Positions 1 to 8,511 of a stretch of DNA of 64,000 nt are shown here, in pieces. A model generated the notes under the pieces. That model did not search any database. It had not been told where the DNA came from and saw only the letters and a list, made by a program, of their open reading frames with translations. Within the stretch, counting starts at the first letter, position 1. Each line of letters opens with the position of its first letter. Source of the DNA: Pilimelia columellifera (GTDB lineage: Bacteria > Actinomycetota > Actinomycetes > Mycobacteriales > Micromonosporaceae). The stretch covers positions 1-64,000 of the forward strand of contig NZ_BAAARY010000013.1 of NCBI RefSeq assembly GCF_039532605.1, read 5' to 3'. Both the position numbers and the translations under genes were made by a program.

Positions 1-40
1 CAGCGTTCGTCCTGAGCCAGGATCAAACTCTCCAACAAAA
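1..40 (-). rRNA. rrs: 16S ribosomal RNA, 5' end only
   Basis: The reverse strand reads GAGTTTGATCCTGGCTCAG followed by GACGAACGCTG, the near-universal start of bacterial 16S rRNA (the 27F primer site). The rest of the gene lies beyond the left window edge. The mature 5' end, about position 40, is an estimate because the processing site cannot be seen. An rRNA operon therefore runs leftward out of the window, downstream of tyrS. Confidence 0.97.
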
Positions 41-170
41 ACCTCTTTGGAAAATCATCCCGGCAATCAAAGATTGCCAAAGGAATCCACATCAGAAACC
101 CACAACCCAAAAGCTGTGAACCCTGACGGGGTATAAAACATAATTGGCACTGGCTTTTCAAAGCACCCTG

Positions 171-188
171 TTGAGTTCTCAAAGAACA
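171..188 (-). promoter_or_regulatory. boxA-like rRNA antitermination site
   Basis: The minus strand reads TGTTCTTTGAGAACTCAA, closely matching the boxA element (TGYTCTTTRANA) found in rRNA leaders, where NusB/S10 and other Nus factors assemble an antitermination complex. It lies about 130 bases before the 16S gene and downstream of both candidate promoters, as expected. NusB is encoded in this window at 42980-43414. Confidence 0.8.
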
Positions 189-239
189 AACACACACCGT
201 GCCGACCGCCATTGCGGATGGCACCGGGGCAACTACACC

Positions 240-268
240 AGCTTACTACACCGAATTCGGCTTGTCAA
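240..268 (-). promoter_or_regulatory. rRNA operon promoter, proximal
   Basis: On the minus strand a perfect -35 box TTGACA (263-268) is followed after exactly 17 bases by TAAGCT (240-245), which fits the actinobacterial -10 pattern TAnnnT. The start site would be near 233, giving a leader of about 190 bases that contains the boxA site. This is the strongest promoter-like sequence in the upstream region. Confidence 0.75.
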
Positions 269-409
269 TCCCGTTTGTCGAGATCGTTACGTTTGCTGGC
301 ATTTCCCACTACTTCCCACCGTACACCCCATTGAAAGAGCTTCGGGTGGTTGCTTGGCAAACCAACCGCCGGGACGCACCCAGTCGCGCGTGGCTCTTGC
401 CGAATCGCT

Positions 410-438
410 AAGCTACCCGGTCAGTGTCGCATCTTCAA
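410..438 (-). promoter_or_regulatory. rRNA operon promoter, distal candidate
   Basis: On the minus strand TTGAAG (433-438) and TAGCTT (410-415) are separated by 17 bases, a good match to the primary sigma factor consensus. It lies about 170 bases upstream of the stronger promoter. Multiple tandem promoters are common before actinomycete rRNA operons. Confidence 0.5.
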
Positions 439-673
439 AATCGGATCCGCCTGATCTTACGCGTTCCGACGAAGGCCCTGCCCGTCACCTCAAACTTACC
501 ACCTGTGGAACCAGGTCAATCAAGCGGGGCGACCGCGACTGCCTGGAACCCGACAGCGAAGTTCAGAAGAACTGCGCTCAACCAGGAATCGAACTTGAGG
601 CTCCAGTAACGATACCCGTGCTGTCACGCCTCGTCAAGCGGCAGCCGCGACGAAGCGTCAGCGTCGGTGTGAA

Positions 674-691
674 CCCGCGCGGCCGCGCGGC
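674..691 (-). terminator. tyrS terminator candidate
   Basis: A perfect 16-base palindrome made of CCGCGCGG twice (675-690) can form a 6-bp GC stem with a GGCC loop. It begins directly after the tyrS stop codon. There is no U-tract, which is usual for actinobacterial terminators. It would separate tyrS transcription from the rRNA promoters. Confidence 0.45.
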
Positions 692-1948
692 TCACCCGGA
701 AAACTCGACGCCGGCAACCGTCCGCTTTCCCCGTCGGATGACGAGGTAGCGGCCATGCAGGCGTTCAGAAGCGCCGATGACCAGCTCCGGATCGGTGACC
801 CGGACATTATTGACGTAAGCGCCGCCCTCGGCGATCGCACGACGCGCCTCATTCATACTGGAAACCACGCCCGCCGCCCTGAGCAGCGCGGCGACCGAAA
901 GGCTCCCCTCGGCGGTCGTCAAGCCAGCTTCGGCCAGCGCGGCACGTAGCGTCGGCTCAGCGAGATCCGCCAGTGGCGCCCGTCCGAACAGGGCCTGACT
1001 CGCCGCCTCAGCCTGCGACAGCTCCTCCTGGCCGTGCACGAGGGTAGTGAGCTCCTGGGCCAGCGCCCGCTGAGCCAGCCGGGCCGATGGCCGCTCCGCG
1101 GCCGCCGCCGCGAGCTCCACCAGCTCGGCACGGTCCCGGAAGCTGAAATACCGCAGGTACCGCAAAACATCGCGGTCGTCGGCGTTAAGCCAGAACTGGT
1201 AGAAGGCATAGGGACTGGTCATCGAGGCGTCGAGCCAGACCGCGCCGCCAGCGGTCTTGCCGAACTTCGTTCCGTCGGCCTTCATCACCAACGGCGTGGT
1301 GAACGCGTGCACCGGGCCCGCGCCGCGGCGGCGGACGAAGTCAACGCCCGCGGTGATGTTGCCCCACTGGTCAGAGCCGCCGAACTGGAGCGAGCAGCCG
1401 TGATCGCGGCGCAGGGCATAGAAGTCGTGCGCCTGGATGAGCTGGTAGCTGAACTCGGTAAAGCTGATCCCGGAGTCGAGGCGTGCCTTCACCACGTCGC
1501 GGGCGAGCATCTTGTTCACCGGGAAGTGTTTGCCGACGTCACGCATAAACTCGACAACCGACATCGCGCCGGTCCAGTCCAGGTTGTTGACCAGCGTCGC
1601 GGCGTTCGCGCCGTCGTACGAGACGAAGGGTGCGAGCTGCTGACGGATCCGCTCCACCCAGCCCCCGACCACCTCTGGGTCATTCAGGGCGCGCTCGCCC
1701 CGGTCAGTGGGGTCGCCGATCTGGCCGGTGGCGCCGCCGACGAGCAGGAGCGGGCGATGCCCAGCCTGCTGGAGGCGACGGGCGGTGACCACCTGCATCA
1801 AATGGCCGACATGCAGACTGGCGGCCGTCGGATCAAAGCCGACATAGAACGTGGTGGGACCAGCGTCCAGGTGCCGCCGCAGCTCGTCGAGGTCCGTCGA
1901 ATCCTGGATGAGTTCGCGCCACTGCAGGTCTGCGATGAGATCGGTCAC
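692..1948 (-). CDS. tyrS: Tyrosine--tRNA ligase
   Basis: Charges tRNA-Tyr with tyrosine in the cytoplasm. The 418-residue protein is a typical bacterial class Ic synthetase. The HIGH motif appears as HVGH (residues 46-49), the KMSKS loop as KFGKT (228-232), and an S4 RNA-binding domain occupies roughly the last 65 residues. The GTG start at 1948 has a GAGGGAG ribosome binding site about 9 bases upstream. It follows mpg after 49 bases and is the last gene before the rRNA operon. The mpg-tyrS pairing is conserved in actinobacteria. Confidence 0.97.
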   Translation of the reverse strand: MTDLIADLQWRELIQDSTDLDELRRHLDAGPTTFYVGFDPTAASLHVGHLMQVVTARRLQQAGHRPLLLVGGATGQIGDPTDRGERALNDPEVVGGWVERIRQQLAPFVSYDGANAATLVNNLDWTGAMSVVEFMRDVGKHFPVNKMLARDVVKARLDSGISFTEFSYQLIQAHDFYALRRDHGCSLQFGGSDQWGNITAGVDFVRRRGAGPVHAFTTPLVMKADGTKFGKTAGGAVWLDASMTSPYAFYQFWLNADDRDVLRYLRYFSFRDRAELVELAAAAAERPSARLAQRALAQELTTLVHGQEELSQAEAASQALFGRAPLADLAEPTLRAALAEAGLTTAEGSLSVAALLRAAGVVSSMNEARRAIAEGGAYVNNVRVTDPELVIGASERLHGRYLVIRRGKRTVAGVEFSG

Positions 1949-1997
1949 CCGGTGATTCTCCCTCAGGCCCGCGGCGCGTCCCCAGCCGGTTCGGGCC

Positions 1998-2612
1998 CTA
2001 CCGCCGACGACGTGGGACGTGCCGACGGTACGCGCTCACCGAGGGGTCGTTGGCGATCCAGAAGCGCCAGGGAACATCGGATGCCTTGGCGACCCCGACC
2101 CTCGGACCAGCGATGATCTGGTCCGGGGCCACCGGCCGGGTCGGCGGCGACAGCAGCACCGGGCCGCCACCGTCCAGCATGGAGGTGTCGTTGGCCTCAG
2201 CGCCCACGCCTAGCGCCACGCAGAGCCGTCCCGGCCCGCGGGCGAGCTCCCGATCCAGGACGTTCCCCCGGCGGGCGCGGGCCACAGCCAAGCCGTCGAC
2301 AACCTCGCCGGCGCGCAGCAGGACCGCGGCGGCCTCGCCCTGCGGCCCGCACACCACGTTGAGACACCAGTGCGCCCCGAACACGAAGTAGGTGTACGCC
2401 CGCCCCGGCGGACCGAACATCACCCTGGTTCGGGCGGTGACGCCCCGGTGGGCGTGCGAGGCCGGATCGGCGCTCACCCCCGCGTACGCCTCCACCTCGG
2501 CCAGGCGAACCCGAACGCCGTGCGCCGAGACCTCCCATCCCAGCAGGGAACGCGCTACGCCCGGCACGTCAACCGCGGGCGCCGCGAGCCAGCAGCCGTC
2601 TGAACCGCTCAC
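1998..2612 (-). CDS. mpg: DNA-3-methyladenine glycosylase (AAG/MPG family)
   Basis: A base-excision-repair enzyme that removes alkylated purines such as 3-methyladenine. Family features are visible: the SLLG segment near residue 20, EVEAY with the catalytic glutamate, the HAHRG stretch, an RAYxYFVFG segment, and a C-terminal GPRVGV region. The open frame extends upstream into argH, but homology begins only after the GTG at 2612, which lies 7 bases past the argH stop. That start gives 204 residues, normal for the family. Its tight placement suggests co-transcription with argGH. Confidence 0.9.
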   Translation of the reverse strand: MSGSDGCWLAAPAVDVPGVARSLLGWEVSAHGVRVRLAEVEAYAGVSADPASHAHRGVTARTRVMFGPPGRAYTYFVFGAHWCLNVVCGPQGEAAAVLLRAGEVVDGLAVARARRGNVLDRELARGPGRLCVALGVGAEANDTSMLDGGGPVLLSPPTRPVAPDQIIAGPRVGVAKASDVPWRFWIANDPSVSAYRRHVPRRRR

Positions 2613-2619
2613 GCCTTCG

Positions 2620-4068
2620 TCAGCGGGGCACGACGGTCTGGGCGACCCACTCACGCCACCCGGCGAGCTTGGCATCCACGACCGCCAGCTGATCGGCGAC
2701 CGGTCCGGGACCGGTCGACCCGGGGGTGGTGCGGGCGGCCAACGCGCTGCGCACCGACAGAACCTCACGGACGTCCGGCTCCAGGTGCTCGCTCACCATG
2801 CTCAGGTCGTCGTCGGAGACGTCAGCCAGAGCGCAGTCACGGGTGACGCACAGCGCGACGAGCTGGCCGGTCACCTCGTGGGCCTCCCGGAAGGGCACCC
2901 CGCGTCGTACCAGCCAGTCGGCGATCTCGGTGGCCAGGGTGTAGCCCTGGGGGGCGGCGGCTACCAGGCGATCCACCCGCACTGTCATCGTGTGGATCAT
3001 CCCGGAGAGAGCCGGCAGAACGGTGTCGAGAGTGTCGACGGCGTCGAACGCCGGCTCCTTGTCCTCCTGCATGTCGCGGTCGTAGGCCAACGGTAGACCC
3101 TTGAGCATCGTCAGCAGGGTCACCAGACCGCCGATGAGCCTGCCCGCCTTGCCGCGGGCCAGCTCGGCGATGTCGGCGTTCTTCTTCTGCGGCATGATCG
3201 ACGACCCGGTGGCGAAGCTGTCGTCCAGCTCCACCCAGCCGAACTCCTGCGACGTCCACAGCACCACCTCCTCGCCGAGGCGGGACAGGTGGACCCCCAC
3301 CAGCGCCGTGACGAAGAGGAACTCGGCGACGAAATCGCGGTCGCCGACGGCGTCGATCGAGTTCTCCGCTGGCGCGTTGAAACCCAGCTCGCGGGCGACC
3401 CGGACGGGGTCCAGCGGCAGGGACGAGCCGGCCAGGGCGCCGGCGCCGAGCGGGCAGATCGCCGCCCGGGCGTCCCAGTCACGGAGCCGGTCGAGGTCGC
3501 GCAGCAGCGGATGGACGTGTGCCAGCAGGTGGTGAGCGAAGCTGACCGGCTGGGCGTGCTGGAGGTGGGTCATCCCGGGCATGGGGGTGTCGAGGTGCCG
3601 TCCGGCCTGCTCCACCAGGGCCTCGGCCAGCTCGACGAGCCGCTCGGCGATACCCCGCGCGCGATCGCGCAGATACAGACGCAGGTCGGTGGCGACCTGG
3701 TCATTACGGGAGCGGCCGGCCCGTAGCTTGCCGCCGAGGGCGCCGAGACGCTCGAGGAGGCCGCGTTCGAGCGCGGTGTGCACGTCCTCATCCTCGATCG
3801 TGGGACGGAACTGACCGGAGGCGCAGGCCGCCTCCAGATCGTCCAGGGCGGCCAGCATCCGGCCCAACTCGTCGGCGGTGAGTAACCCGGCCCTGGCCAG
3901 CACCCCGGCGTGGGCGCGCGAGGCGGCCAAGTCGTACGGCGCGAGGCGCCAGTCGAACTGGACGCTGACGGACAACCGGGCGAGCGCCTCGGCGGGGCCG
4001 CCGGCGAACCGGCCACCCCACAGGCGCGCGCCGCCGGTGTTCAATGACTGCTGCTCCACGGCTTCCAT
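2620..4068 (-). CDS. argH: Argininosuccinate lyase
   Basis: Last step of arginine synthesis: splits argininosuccinate into arginine and fumarate. A member of the fumarase/aspartase superfamily, 482 residues. The signature loop GSSIMPQKKN is at residues 288-297 with the catalytic serine, and TxxQHAQ-type residues lie near 168-174. The ATG at 4068 is 5 bases after the argG stop. The reading frame stays open far upstream through argG, which is a GC-rich shadow, not a fusion. It forms an operon with argR and argG. Confidence 0.96.
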   Translation of the reverse strand: MEAVEQQSLNTGGARLWGGRFAGGPAEALARLSVSVQFDWRLAPYDLAASRAHAGVLARAGLLTADELGRMLAALDDLEAACASGQFRPTIEDEDVHTALERGLLERLGALGGKLRAGRSRNDQVATDLRLYLRDRARGIAERLVELAEALVEQAGRHLDTPMPGMTHLQHAQPVSFAHHLLAHVHPLLRDLDRLRDWDARAAICPLGAGALAGSSLPLDPVRVARELGFNAPAENSIDAVGDRDFVAEFLFVTALVGVHLSRLGEEVVLWTSQEFGWVELDDSFATGSSIMPQKKNADIAELARGKAGRLIGGLVTLLTMLKGLPLAYDRDMQEDKEPAFDAVDTLDTVLPALSGMIHTMTVRVDRLVAAAPQGYTLATEIADWLVRRGVPFREAHEVTGQLVALCVTRDCALADVSDDDLSMVSEHLEPDVREVLSVRSALAARTTPGSTGPGPVADQLAVVDAKLAGWREWVAQTVVPR

Positions 4069-4073
4069 TGTGC

Positions 4074-5315
4074 TCAACTTGGCCCCGCGCCGCTCGGCGT
4101 GGCCGCGACGAGCCGCGTGTCGCGTGCGGCGGACAGCCGGCTCGGCAGGCCCCAGAGAGTGGTGAAGCCGGCCGCCAACGACTGGTCGAAGGTGTCGCCG
4201 GTGTCGTAGGTGGCGAGGCCGAAGTCGTAGAGGCTGGCTGGGGAGCGCCGTCCGGTGACGACCGCGCGACCGCCGTGCAGTCGCAGCCGCACCTCGCCGG
4301 TGACGTGCGCCTGTGTCTGGGCGAGGAAGGCGTCGAGGGCCTGCTTGAGCGGGGAGAACCAGAGCCCGTCGTAGACGAGCTCGGTCCAGCGCTGCTCGAC
4401 GCTCTTCTTGAACCGGGCCAGGTCGCGTTCGAGGGTGACGGTCTCCAGCTCCTGGTGGGCGGTGATGAGGGCGACGGCGCCGGGGGCCTCGTAGACCTCG
4501 CGGCTCTTGATCCCGACGAGGCGGTCCTCGACCATGTCGAGCCGTCCGACGCCGTGGGCGCCGGCGCGTTGGTTGAGCGCGTCGATGGCCTGGAACGGGG
4601 TGACCGGACAGCCGTCGATCGCGACAGGGACGCCGTGTTCGAACGTGATGAGGGCGTCGTCGGGGTCCTTGGCGACCGCGGGGTCGTCGGTGTATCCGTA
4701 GATGTCCTCGACAGGGGCGTTCCAGATGTCTTCGAGGAAGCCGGTCTCGATGGCCCGTCCCCACAGGTTCTGGTCGATCGAGTACGGGCTGCGGGCGGTG
4801 ACGTCGATCGGCAAGTTGTTGGCCTCGGCGTAGGCGATGGCGTCGTCGCGGGTCCAGGCGTAGTCGCGGGCCGGAGCGATGATTCTGAGGTCGGGGGCGA
4901 GCGCGCCGAGGCCCACCTCGAAGCGGACCTGGTCGTTGCCTTTCCCGGTGCATCCGTGCGCGACCGTGGTCCCGCCGTGCCGGCGGGCCGCCTCGACCAA
5001 CCGTTTCACGATCAGTGGCCGACTCAGCGCGGACACCAACGGGTACTGCCCCATGTAGCGGGCGTTGGCGTGCAGGGCTGGCAGACAGTACCCGGCGGCG
5101 AACTCCTCGCGGGCGTCGATGACCTCGGCGACGACGGCGCCGCAGTCGAGCGCCCGCTGACGGATGGCGTCCAGGTCCTCCCCGCCCTGTCCGACATCGA
5201 CGGCGACGGCGACGACCTCGGCGCCGAGCTTGTCGGCCAGGTACGGGATGGCGACAGAGGTGTCGAGGCCGCCGGAGTAGGCGAGCACGATGCGTTCCCG
5301 GTGCGGTGTGGTCAT
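4074..5315 (-). CDS. argG: Argininosuccinate synthase
   Basis: Joins citrulline and aspartate using ATP to make argininosuccinate. The 413-residue protein has the N-type ATP pyrophosphatase P-loop YSGGLDTS (residues 13-20) and the conserved GCTGKGNDQVRFE region. The ATG start at 5315 overlaps the argR stop in an ATGA arrangement, implying translational coupling to its own repressor gene. The upstream supplier of citrulline (argF) is not beside it as it is in most actinobacteria. Confidence 0.97.
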   Translation of the reverse strand: MTTPHRERIVLAYSGGLDTSVAIPYLADKLGAEVVAVAVDVGQGGEDLDAIRQRALDCGAVVAEVIDAREEFAAGYCLPALHANARYMGQYPLVSALSRPLIVKRLVEAARRHGGTTVAHGCTGKGNDQVRFEVGLGALAPDLRIIAPARDYAWTRDDAIAYAEANNLPIDVTARSPYSIDQNLWGRAIETGFLEDIWNAPVEDIYGYTDDPAVAKDPDDALITFEHGVPVAIDGCPVTPFQAIDALNQRAGAHGVGRLDMVEDRLVGIKSREVYEAPGAVALITAHQELETVTLERDLARFKKSVEQRWTELVYDGLWFSPLKQALDAFLAQTQAHVTGEVRLRLHGGRAVVTGRRSPASLYDFGLATYDTGDTFDQSLAAGFTTLWGLPSRLSAARDTRLVAATPSGAGPS

Positions 5316-5899
5316 GTCGTCCCCTTGAGATCGGCGCCGGCGGTGGAGCCGGCGGTAGCGCCGCGGCGGTCGCCGGCGGTCGTGGTGGCGGGGGTGTCGG
5401 GAGAAGCTGTGGGGCTGGACCACGCGGCCAGGGTCGTGGCGAGCGCCGGCCCGCCGGACGGGTCGCGGGAGACGACGAGGATGGTGTCGTCGCCGGCGAT
5501 GGTGCCGAGGATGTCGGGGAGGCCGGCGCGGTCGATGGCGCTGGCCAGGAACTGGGCGGCGCCCGGTGGGGTGCGGGCCACCACGATGTTGCCGCTGCTG
5601 TCGACGCCGACGCATAGATCACGCAGCAGGCGGACGAGCCGCGCCGGCGCGTCCTCGGCCGGCAGGAGGGGCTCCCGTCCGTCGTCGGGGATGAGGTAGG
5701 CGCCGAGACCGTCGCCGGCGCGGGCCTTGACGGCGCGCAGCTCGTCGAGGTCGCGGGAGAGGGTGGCCTGGGTGACGGTGATGCCGTCGGCGGCGAGCAG
5801 GGCGGCGAGCTCGGCCTGGGATCGCACCGGGCGCTGCCGGATGACGTTGACGATGCGGGCGTGGCGGGATGCTCGGCTGATCGGGGGCGGCGGGGTCAC
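5312..5899 (-). CDS. argR: Arginine repressor ArgR
   Basis: Arginine-responsive DNA-binding regulator. The N-terminal winged helix-turn-helix (about residues 8-65, with SQAELAALLA and TLSRDLDEL) and the C-terminal oligomerisation/arginine-binding core (GNIVVARTPPGAAQFL then ILGTIAGDDTILVV) are both clear. About 50 residues rich in Ala, Thr and Ser follow the core, an unusual low-complexity tail. I chose the GTG at 5899 over the ATG at 5923: it matches the family start and lies 7 bases after a TAGTAT -10 element, suggesting a leaderless message. The first 60-70 residues match well; the tail is unexplained. Confidence 0.92.
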   Translation of the reverse strand: MTPPPPISRASRHARIVNVIRQRPVRSQAELAALLAADGITVTQATLSRDLDELRAVKARAGDGLGAYLIPDDGREPLLPAEDAPARLVRLLRDLCVGVDSSGNIVVARTPPGAAQFLASAIDRAGLPDILGTIAGDDTILVVSRDPSGGPALATTLAAWSSPTASPDTPATTTAGDRRGATAGSTAGADLKGTT

Positions 5900-5903
5900 C
5901 CCA

Positions 5904-5917
5904 TGAATACTAATGCA
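5904..5917. promoter_or_regulatory. ARG box over the argR -10 element
   Basis: TGAATACTAATGCA matches the ArgR operator half-site arrangement TGAATwwwwATTCA at 9 of 10 arm positions. On the minus strand it contains TAGTAT (5907-5912), a plausible -10 box, 7 bases before the GTG of argR. ArgR bound here would block its own promoter and therefore argG and argH. A separate inverted repeat, TCGCA/TGCGA, sits just upstream at 5923-5938. Confidence 0.65.
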
Positions 5918-5967
5918 TGACATCGCAAAATCATGCGATCTGGTTTCGTCATGCGTGTGTCCCCGTT

Positions 5968-6009
5968 TCGCTGAGGCCGCCAGACTGGATCAGCTGGCGG
6001 CCTCAGCGA
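5968..6009 (-). terminator. pheST terminator
   Basis: A perfect 16-bp stem (5968-5983 paired with 5994-6009) with a 10-base loop begins 9 bases after the pheT stop codon. It has no U-tract, as is usual for high-GC terminators. It separates pheST from the argR promoter. Confidence 0.85.
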
Positions 6010-6018
6010 TACGTTGCG

Positions 6019-8508
6019 TCAGGCGCCGCGCATCGTCGCCCCGAATTCCTGGGCTGCCCGGGCCACGGCGGCGTCCCGGGCAGCCACCGATTCCTCCGCG
6101 GTGAGGGTGCGATCGGCGGCCCGCAGCGTCAGCTTGAAGGCCAGCGACTTGTGGCCGGCGCCGAGCTGCTCGTCATTGACGTACACGTCGAACAGCCGCG
6201 CTGACTCCAGCAGATCGCCAGCCCCGGCCGCCAACGCCTCGCCGACCTGCGCCGCCGGCGCCGCCGCGGCCACCACCAAGGCGACATCGATGAACGAGGG
6301 CGGGAAGGTGGACACTGACGGCGCTGTCGGAACCTGGGGCAGCGGGAGCGCGTCCAGGCTCACCTCCATGGCGCAGGTCCGGACCGGCAGATCAAGAGTC
6401 GACAGCACCGCCGGATGCAGCTCGCCGGCGTGTCCGACAACCTCCCCGCCGACGAGGAGCTCCGCACACCGGCCCGGGTGCCACGGCGCGACCTGAGCGG
6501 CGCGCACGATGACCATGGCGTCCGGAACACCAGCCGCCACCACGGCGAGCCTGGCCGCGGCGACCGCGTCGGCCCAGCCCGCGGCGCGGCCTGCGCCCCA
6601 CCAGCCAGCGGGCTCGACCTCGCCCGCCAGCACCGCGGCCACGTGCCGGGGCTGGTCGGGAACGAACGCCTCCAGCTCGGCCAACTCGCCCGCGGAAGGA
6701 CGGCCGGTCACCGGCAGGCGGCGCGGGGCGCCGGTGACAGCACGCGGCCAGAAGACCAGGCCGATCTCGTAGAGGGCCAGGTCGCGGTGACCACGACCGA
6801 CATTGCGCCGCAGCGCCGCCAACAGCGGGGGCAGCAAGCTGGTGCGTAGCGCCGGCTCCTGCTCCGACATCGGATTCGCCAGGCGGACGGTCCGGCGGCG
6901 CGGATCGCCGGCCGGAAGGCCGAGCTGGTCGGCGCTGTCGGGACTCACGAACGGATAGCACAGCGTCTCGACGAAACCGGCCTCGGACAGCGCGCGGGTC
7001 ACCTCGCGGCGCCGACGCTGATCGGGCGACAGCCCCCGGCCGGCCGGGGCCACCGGCAGAATGCTCGGCACCCGGTCATAGCCGTCGAGCCGGACGACCT
7101 CCTCGACCAGATCGGCCGGTTCGGTCAGATCCGGCCGCCACGACGGCGGCGTCACAGCGAGCCGATCGGCATCGACCTCGACCGCGCAGCCCACCTCGCG
7201 CAGCAGCTCAGCCACCCGGTCGACGCCATACGCCACGCCGGCGGTGCGCTCCGGCAGGTCCGCGGCGATACCGATCGGCTGCCGGGGGGCGACAGCGTCG
7301 ATGTCGAGCACCTCGGCGCCAGCCGAACCGCCACCGTGCTCGACCAGCAGCTGGACCGCGCGCCGCAGCGCCACCAGCGGCAACGCCGGGTCCACACCGC
7401 GTTCGAACCGCTTGCTGGCCTCGCTGGGAAGCTTGTGCCGGCGGGCCGTGCGGGCCACCGCGATCGGTTCCCAGTGGGCGGCCTCGAGCAGGATGTCGGT
7501 CGTCGACGACGACACCTCGGTGCTCGCTCCGCCCATCACCGCCGCCAGCGAGATGACGCCGGAGTCGTCGGCGATGACGATGTCCTCCGGGCGCAGCTCG
7601 CGGGCCGCGCCGTCCAGGGTGGTCAGCTTCTCCCCCGGCTCGGCCCGACGCACCACCAGCTCACCGCGCAGGGCGGACAGGTCGAAGGCGTGCAGCGGCT
7701 GGCCAAGCTCCAACATCACATAGTTGGTGACGTCGACCGCCAGCGAGATCGGCCGCATCCCCGCGGCCGTCAGCCGGCGCGCCAGCCAGCGTGGGCTGGT
7801 CGCGGCGGGGTCGACGCCGCGCACCACGACCGCCGCGAACCGGTCGCAGCCGGCCGGGTCGAGCACCCGCGCCGGGTACGCCGGCGCCTGCGTGGCCACC
7901 AGGGGCTCGATCGCGGCCGGGTCCCGGAACGGCGCCCCCAGCGACGCGGCCAGCTCGCGGGCGACGCCGCGCACCGATAAGCAGTAGCCCCGGTCCGGGG
8001 TGACGTTCAACTCCACAACGACCTCGTCGAGACCGACCAGCGGGCGGGCGTCCTGGCCAGCGACGCCGGCGTCGGGCGCGAGCACGATGATGCCCTCGTG
8101 GTCGTCGCTGATGCCCAGCTCGCGGCCGGAGCAGATCATGCCGCGGGACATCCGGCCGTACGTCTTGCGCTCGCCGATAGCGAAGCCGCCCGGCAGTTCT
8201 CCGCCGGGCAGGATGACCACGACGTGGTCGCCCTCGGCGAAATTGCGGGCCCCGCAGATGATCTCCTGCGGCTCGCCGGAGCCGTTCGCGGCGCCGACGT
8301 CGACCAGGCAGTACCGGATAGGCTTCTTGTACTCGGTCAGCTCCTCGATGCTGACCACCCGGCCCACCACTAGATCGCCGCGGACGGCCGCGCCCAGATC
8401 GGTGATCTCCTCGACCTCAAGGCCGACCTTGACCAGCGCCCGCTCCAACGCGTCCGGATCGGTGGGCGCGTCGACGTGCTCGCGTAGCCAGCTGACTGGA
8501 ACCTTCAC
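6019..8508 (-). CDS. pheT: Phenylalanine--tRNA ligase beta subunit
   Basis: Large subunit of the heterotetrameric class II synthetase for tRNA-Phe. The 829-residue protein shows the expected order: N-terminal tRNA-binding OB domain (about residues 40-155), B3/B4 editing domain, B5 domain, the catalytic-like core, and a C-terminal FDX-ACB anticodon-binding domain. The ATG at 8508 lies 3 bases after the pheS stop, so the two subunits are co-translated from one message. In most actinobacteria argC follows pheT; here a terminator and argR follow instead. Confidence 0.97.
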   Translation of the reverse strand: MKVPVSWLREHVDAPTDPDALERALVKVGLEVEEITDLGAAVRGDLVVGRVVSIEELTEYKKPIRYCLVDVGAANGSGEPQEIICGARNFAEGDHVVVILPGGELPGGFAIGERKTYGRMSRGMICSGRELGISDDHEGIIVLAPDAGVAGQDARPLVGLDEVVVELNVTPDRGYCLSVRGVARELAASLGAPFRDPAAIEPLVATQAPAYPARVLDPAGCDRFAAVVVRGVDPAATSPRWLARRLTAAGMRPISLAVDVTNYVMLELGQPLHAFDLSALRGELVVRRAEPGEKLTTLDGAARELRPEDIVIADDSGVISLAAVMGGASTEVSSSTTDILLEAAHWEPIAVARTARRHKLPSEASKRFERGVDPALPLVALRRAVQLLVEHGGGSAGAEVLDIDAVAPRQPIGIAADLPERTAGVAYGVDRVAELLREVGCAVEVDADRLAVTPPSWRPDLTEPADLVEEVVRLDGYDRVPSILPVAPAGRGLSPDQRRRREVTRALSEAGFVETLCYPFVSPDSADQLGLPAGDPRRRTVRLANPMSEQEPALRTSLLPPLLAALRRNVGRGHRDLALYEIGLVFWPRAVTGAPRRLPVTGRPSAGELAELEAFVPDQPRHVAAVLAGEVEPAGWWGAGRAAGWADAVAAARLAVVAAGVPDAMVIVRAAQVAPWHPGRCAELLVGGEVVGHAGELHPAVLSTLDLPVRTCAMEVSLDALPLPQVPTAPSVSTFPPSFIDVALVVAAAAPAAQVGEALAAGAGDLLESARLFDVYVNDEQLGAGHKSLAFKLTLRAADRTLTAEESVAARDAAVARAAQEFGATMRGA

Positions 8509-8511
8509 GGT

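Larger units (their letters stand above)
41..673 (-). other. rRNA leader and upstream intergenic region, no gene
   Basis: No credible coding region is seen between the 16S gene and tyrS. The small open frames here lack ribosome binding sites and recognisable protein sequence. The region holds the leader with boxA, two promoters, and about 230 bases of further upstream sequence (439-673). In that part I noticed only a TTGACC/TAAGTT pair with poor 15-base spacing and a T-loop-like sequence near 580 that does not fold as a tRNA. Confidence 0.7.

Noticed and set aside
499..519. Third rRNA promoter (TTGACC and TAAGTT)
   Set aside because: The spacer is 15 bases, too short for a good promoter.
545..605. 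tRNA-like T-loop sequence on the minus strand before the rRNA promoters
   Set aside because: A TTCGATTCC stretch is present, but no 7-bp acceptor stem or anticodon arm can be paired around it.
144..749. 201-codon open frame across the rRNA leader
   Set aside because: It crosses the boxA and promoter elements, has no ribosome binding site and is not protein-like.
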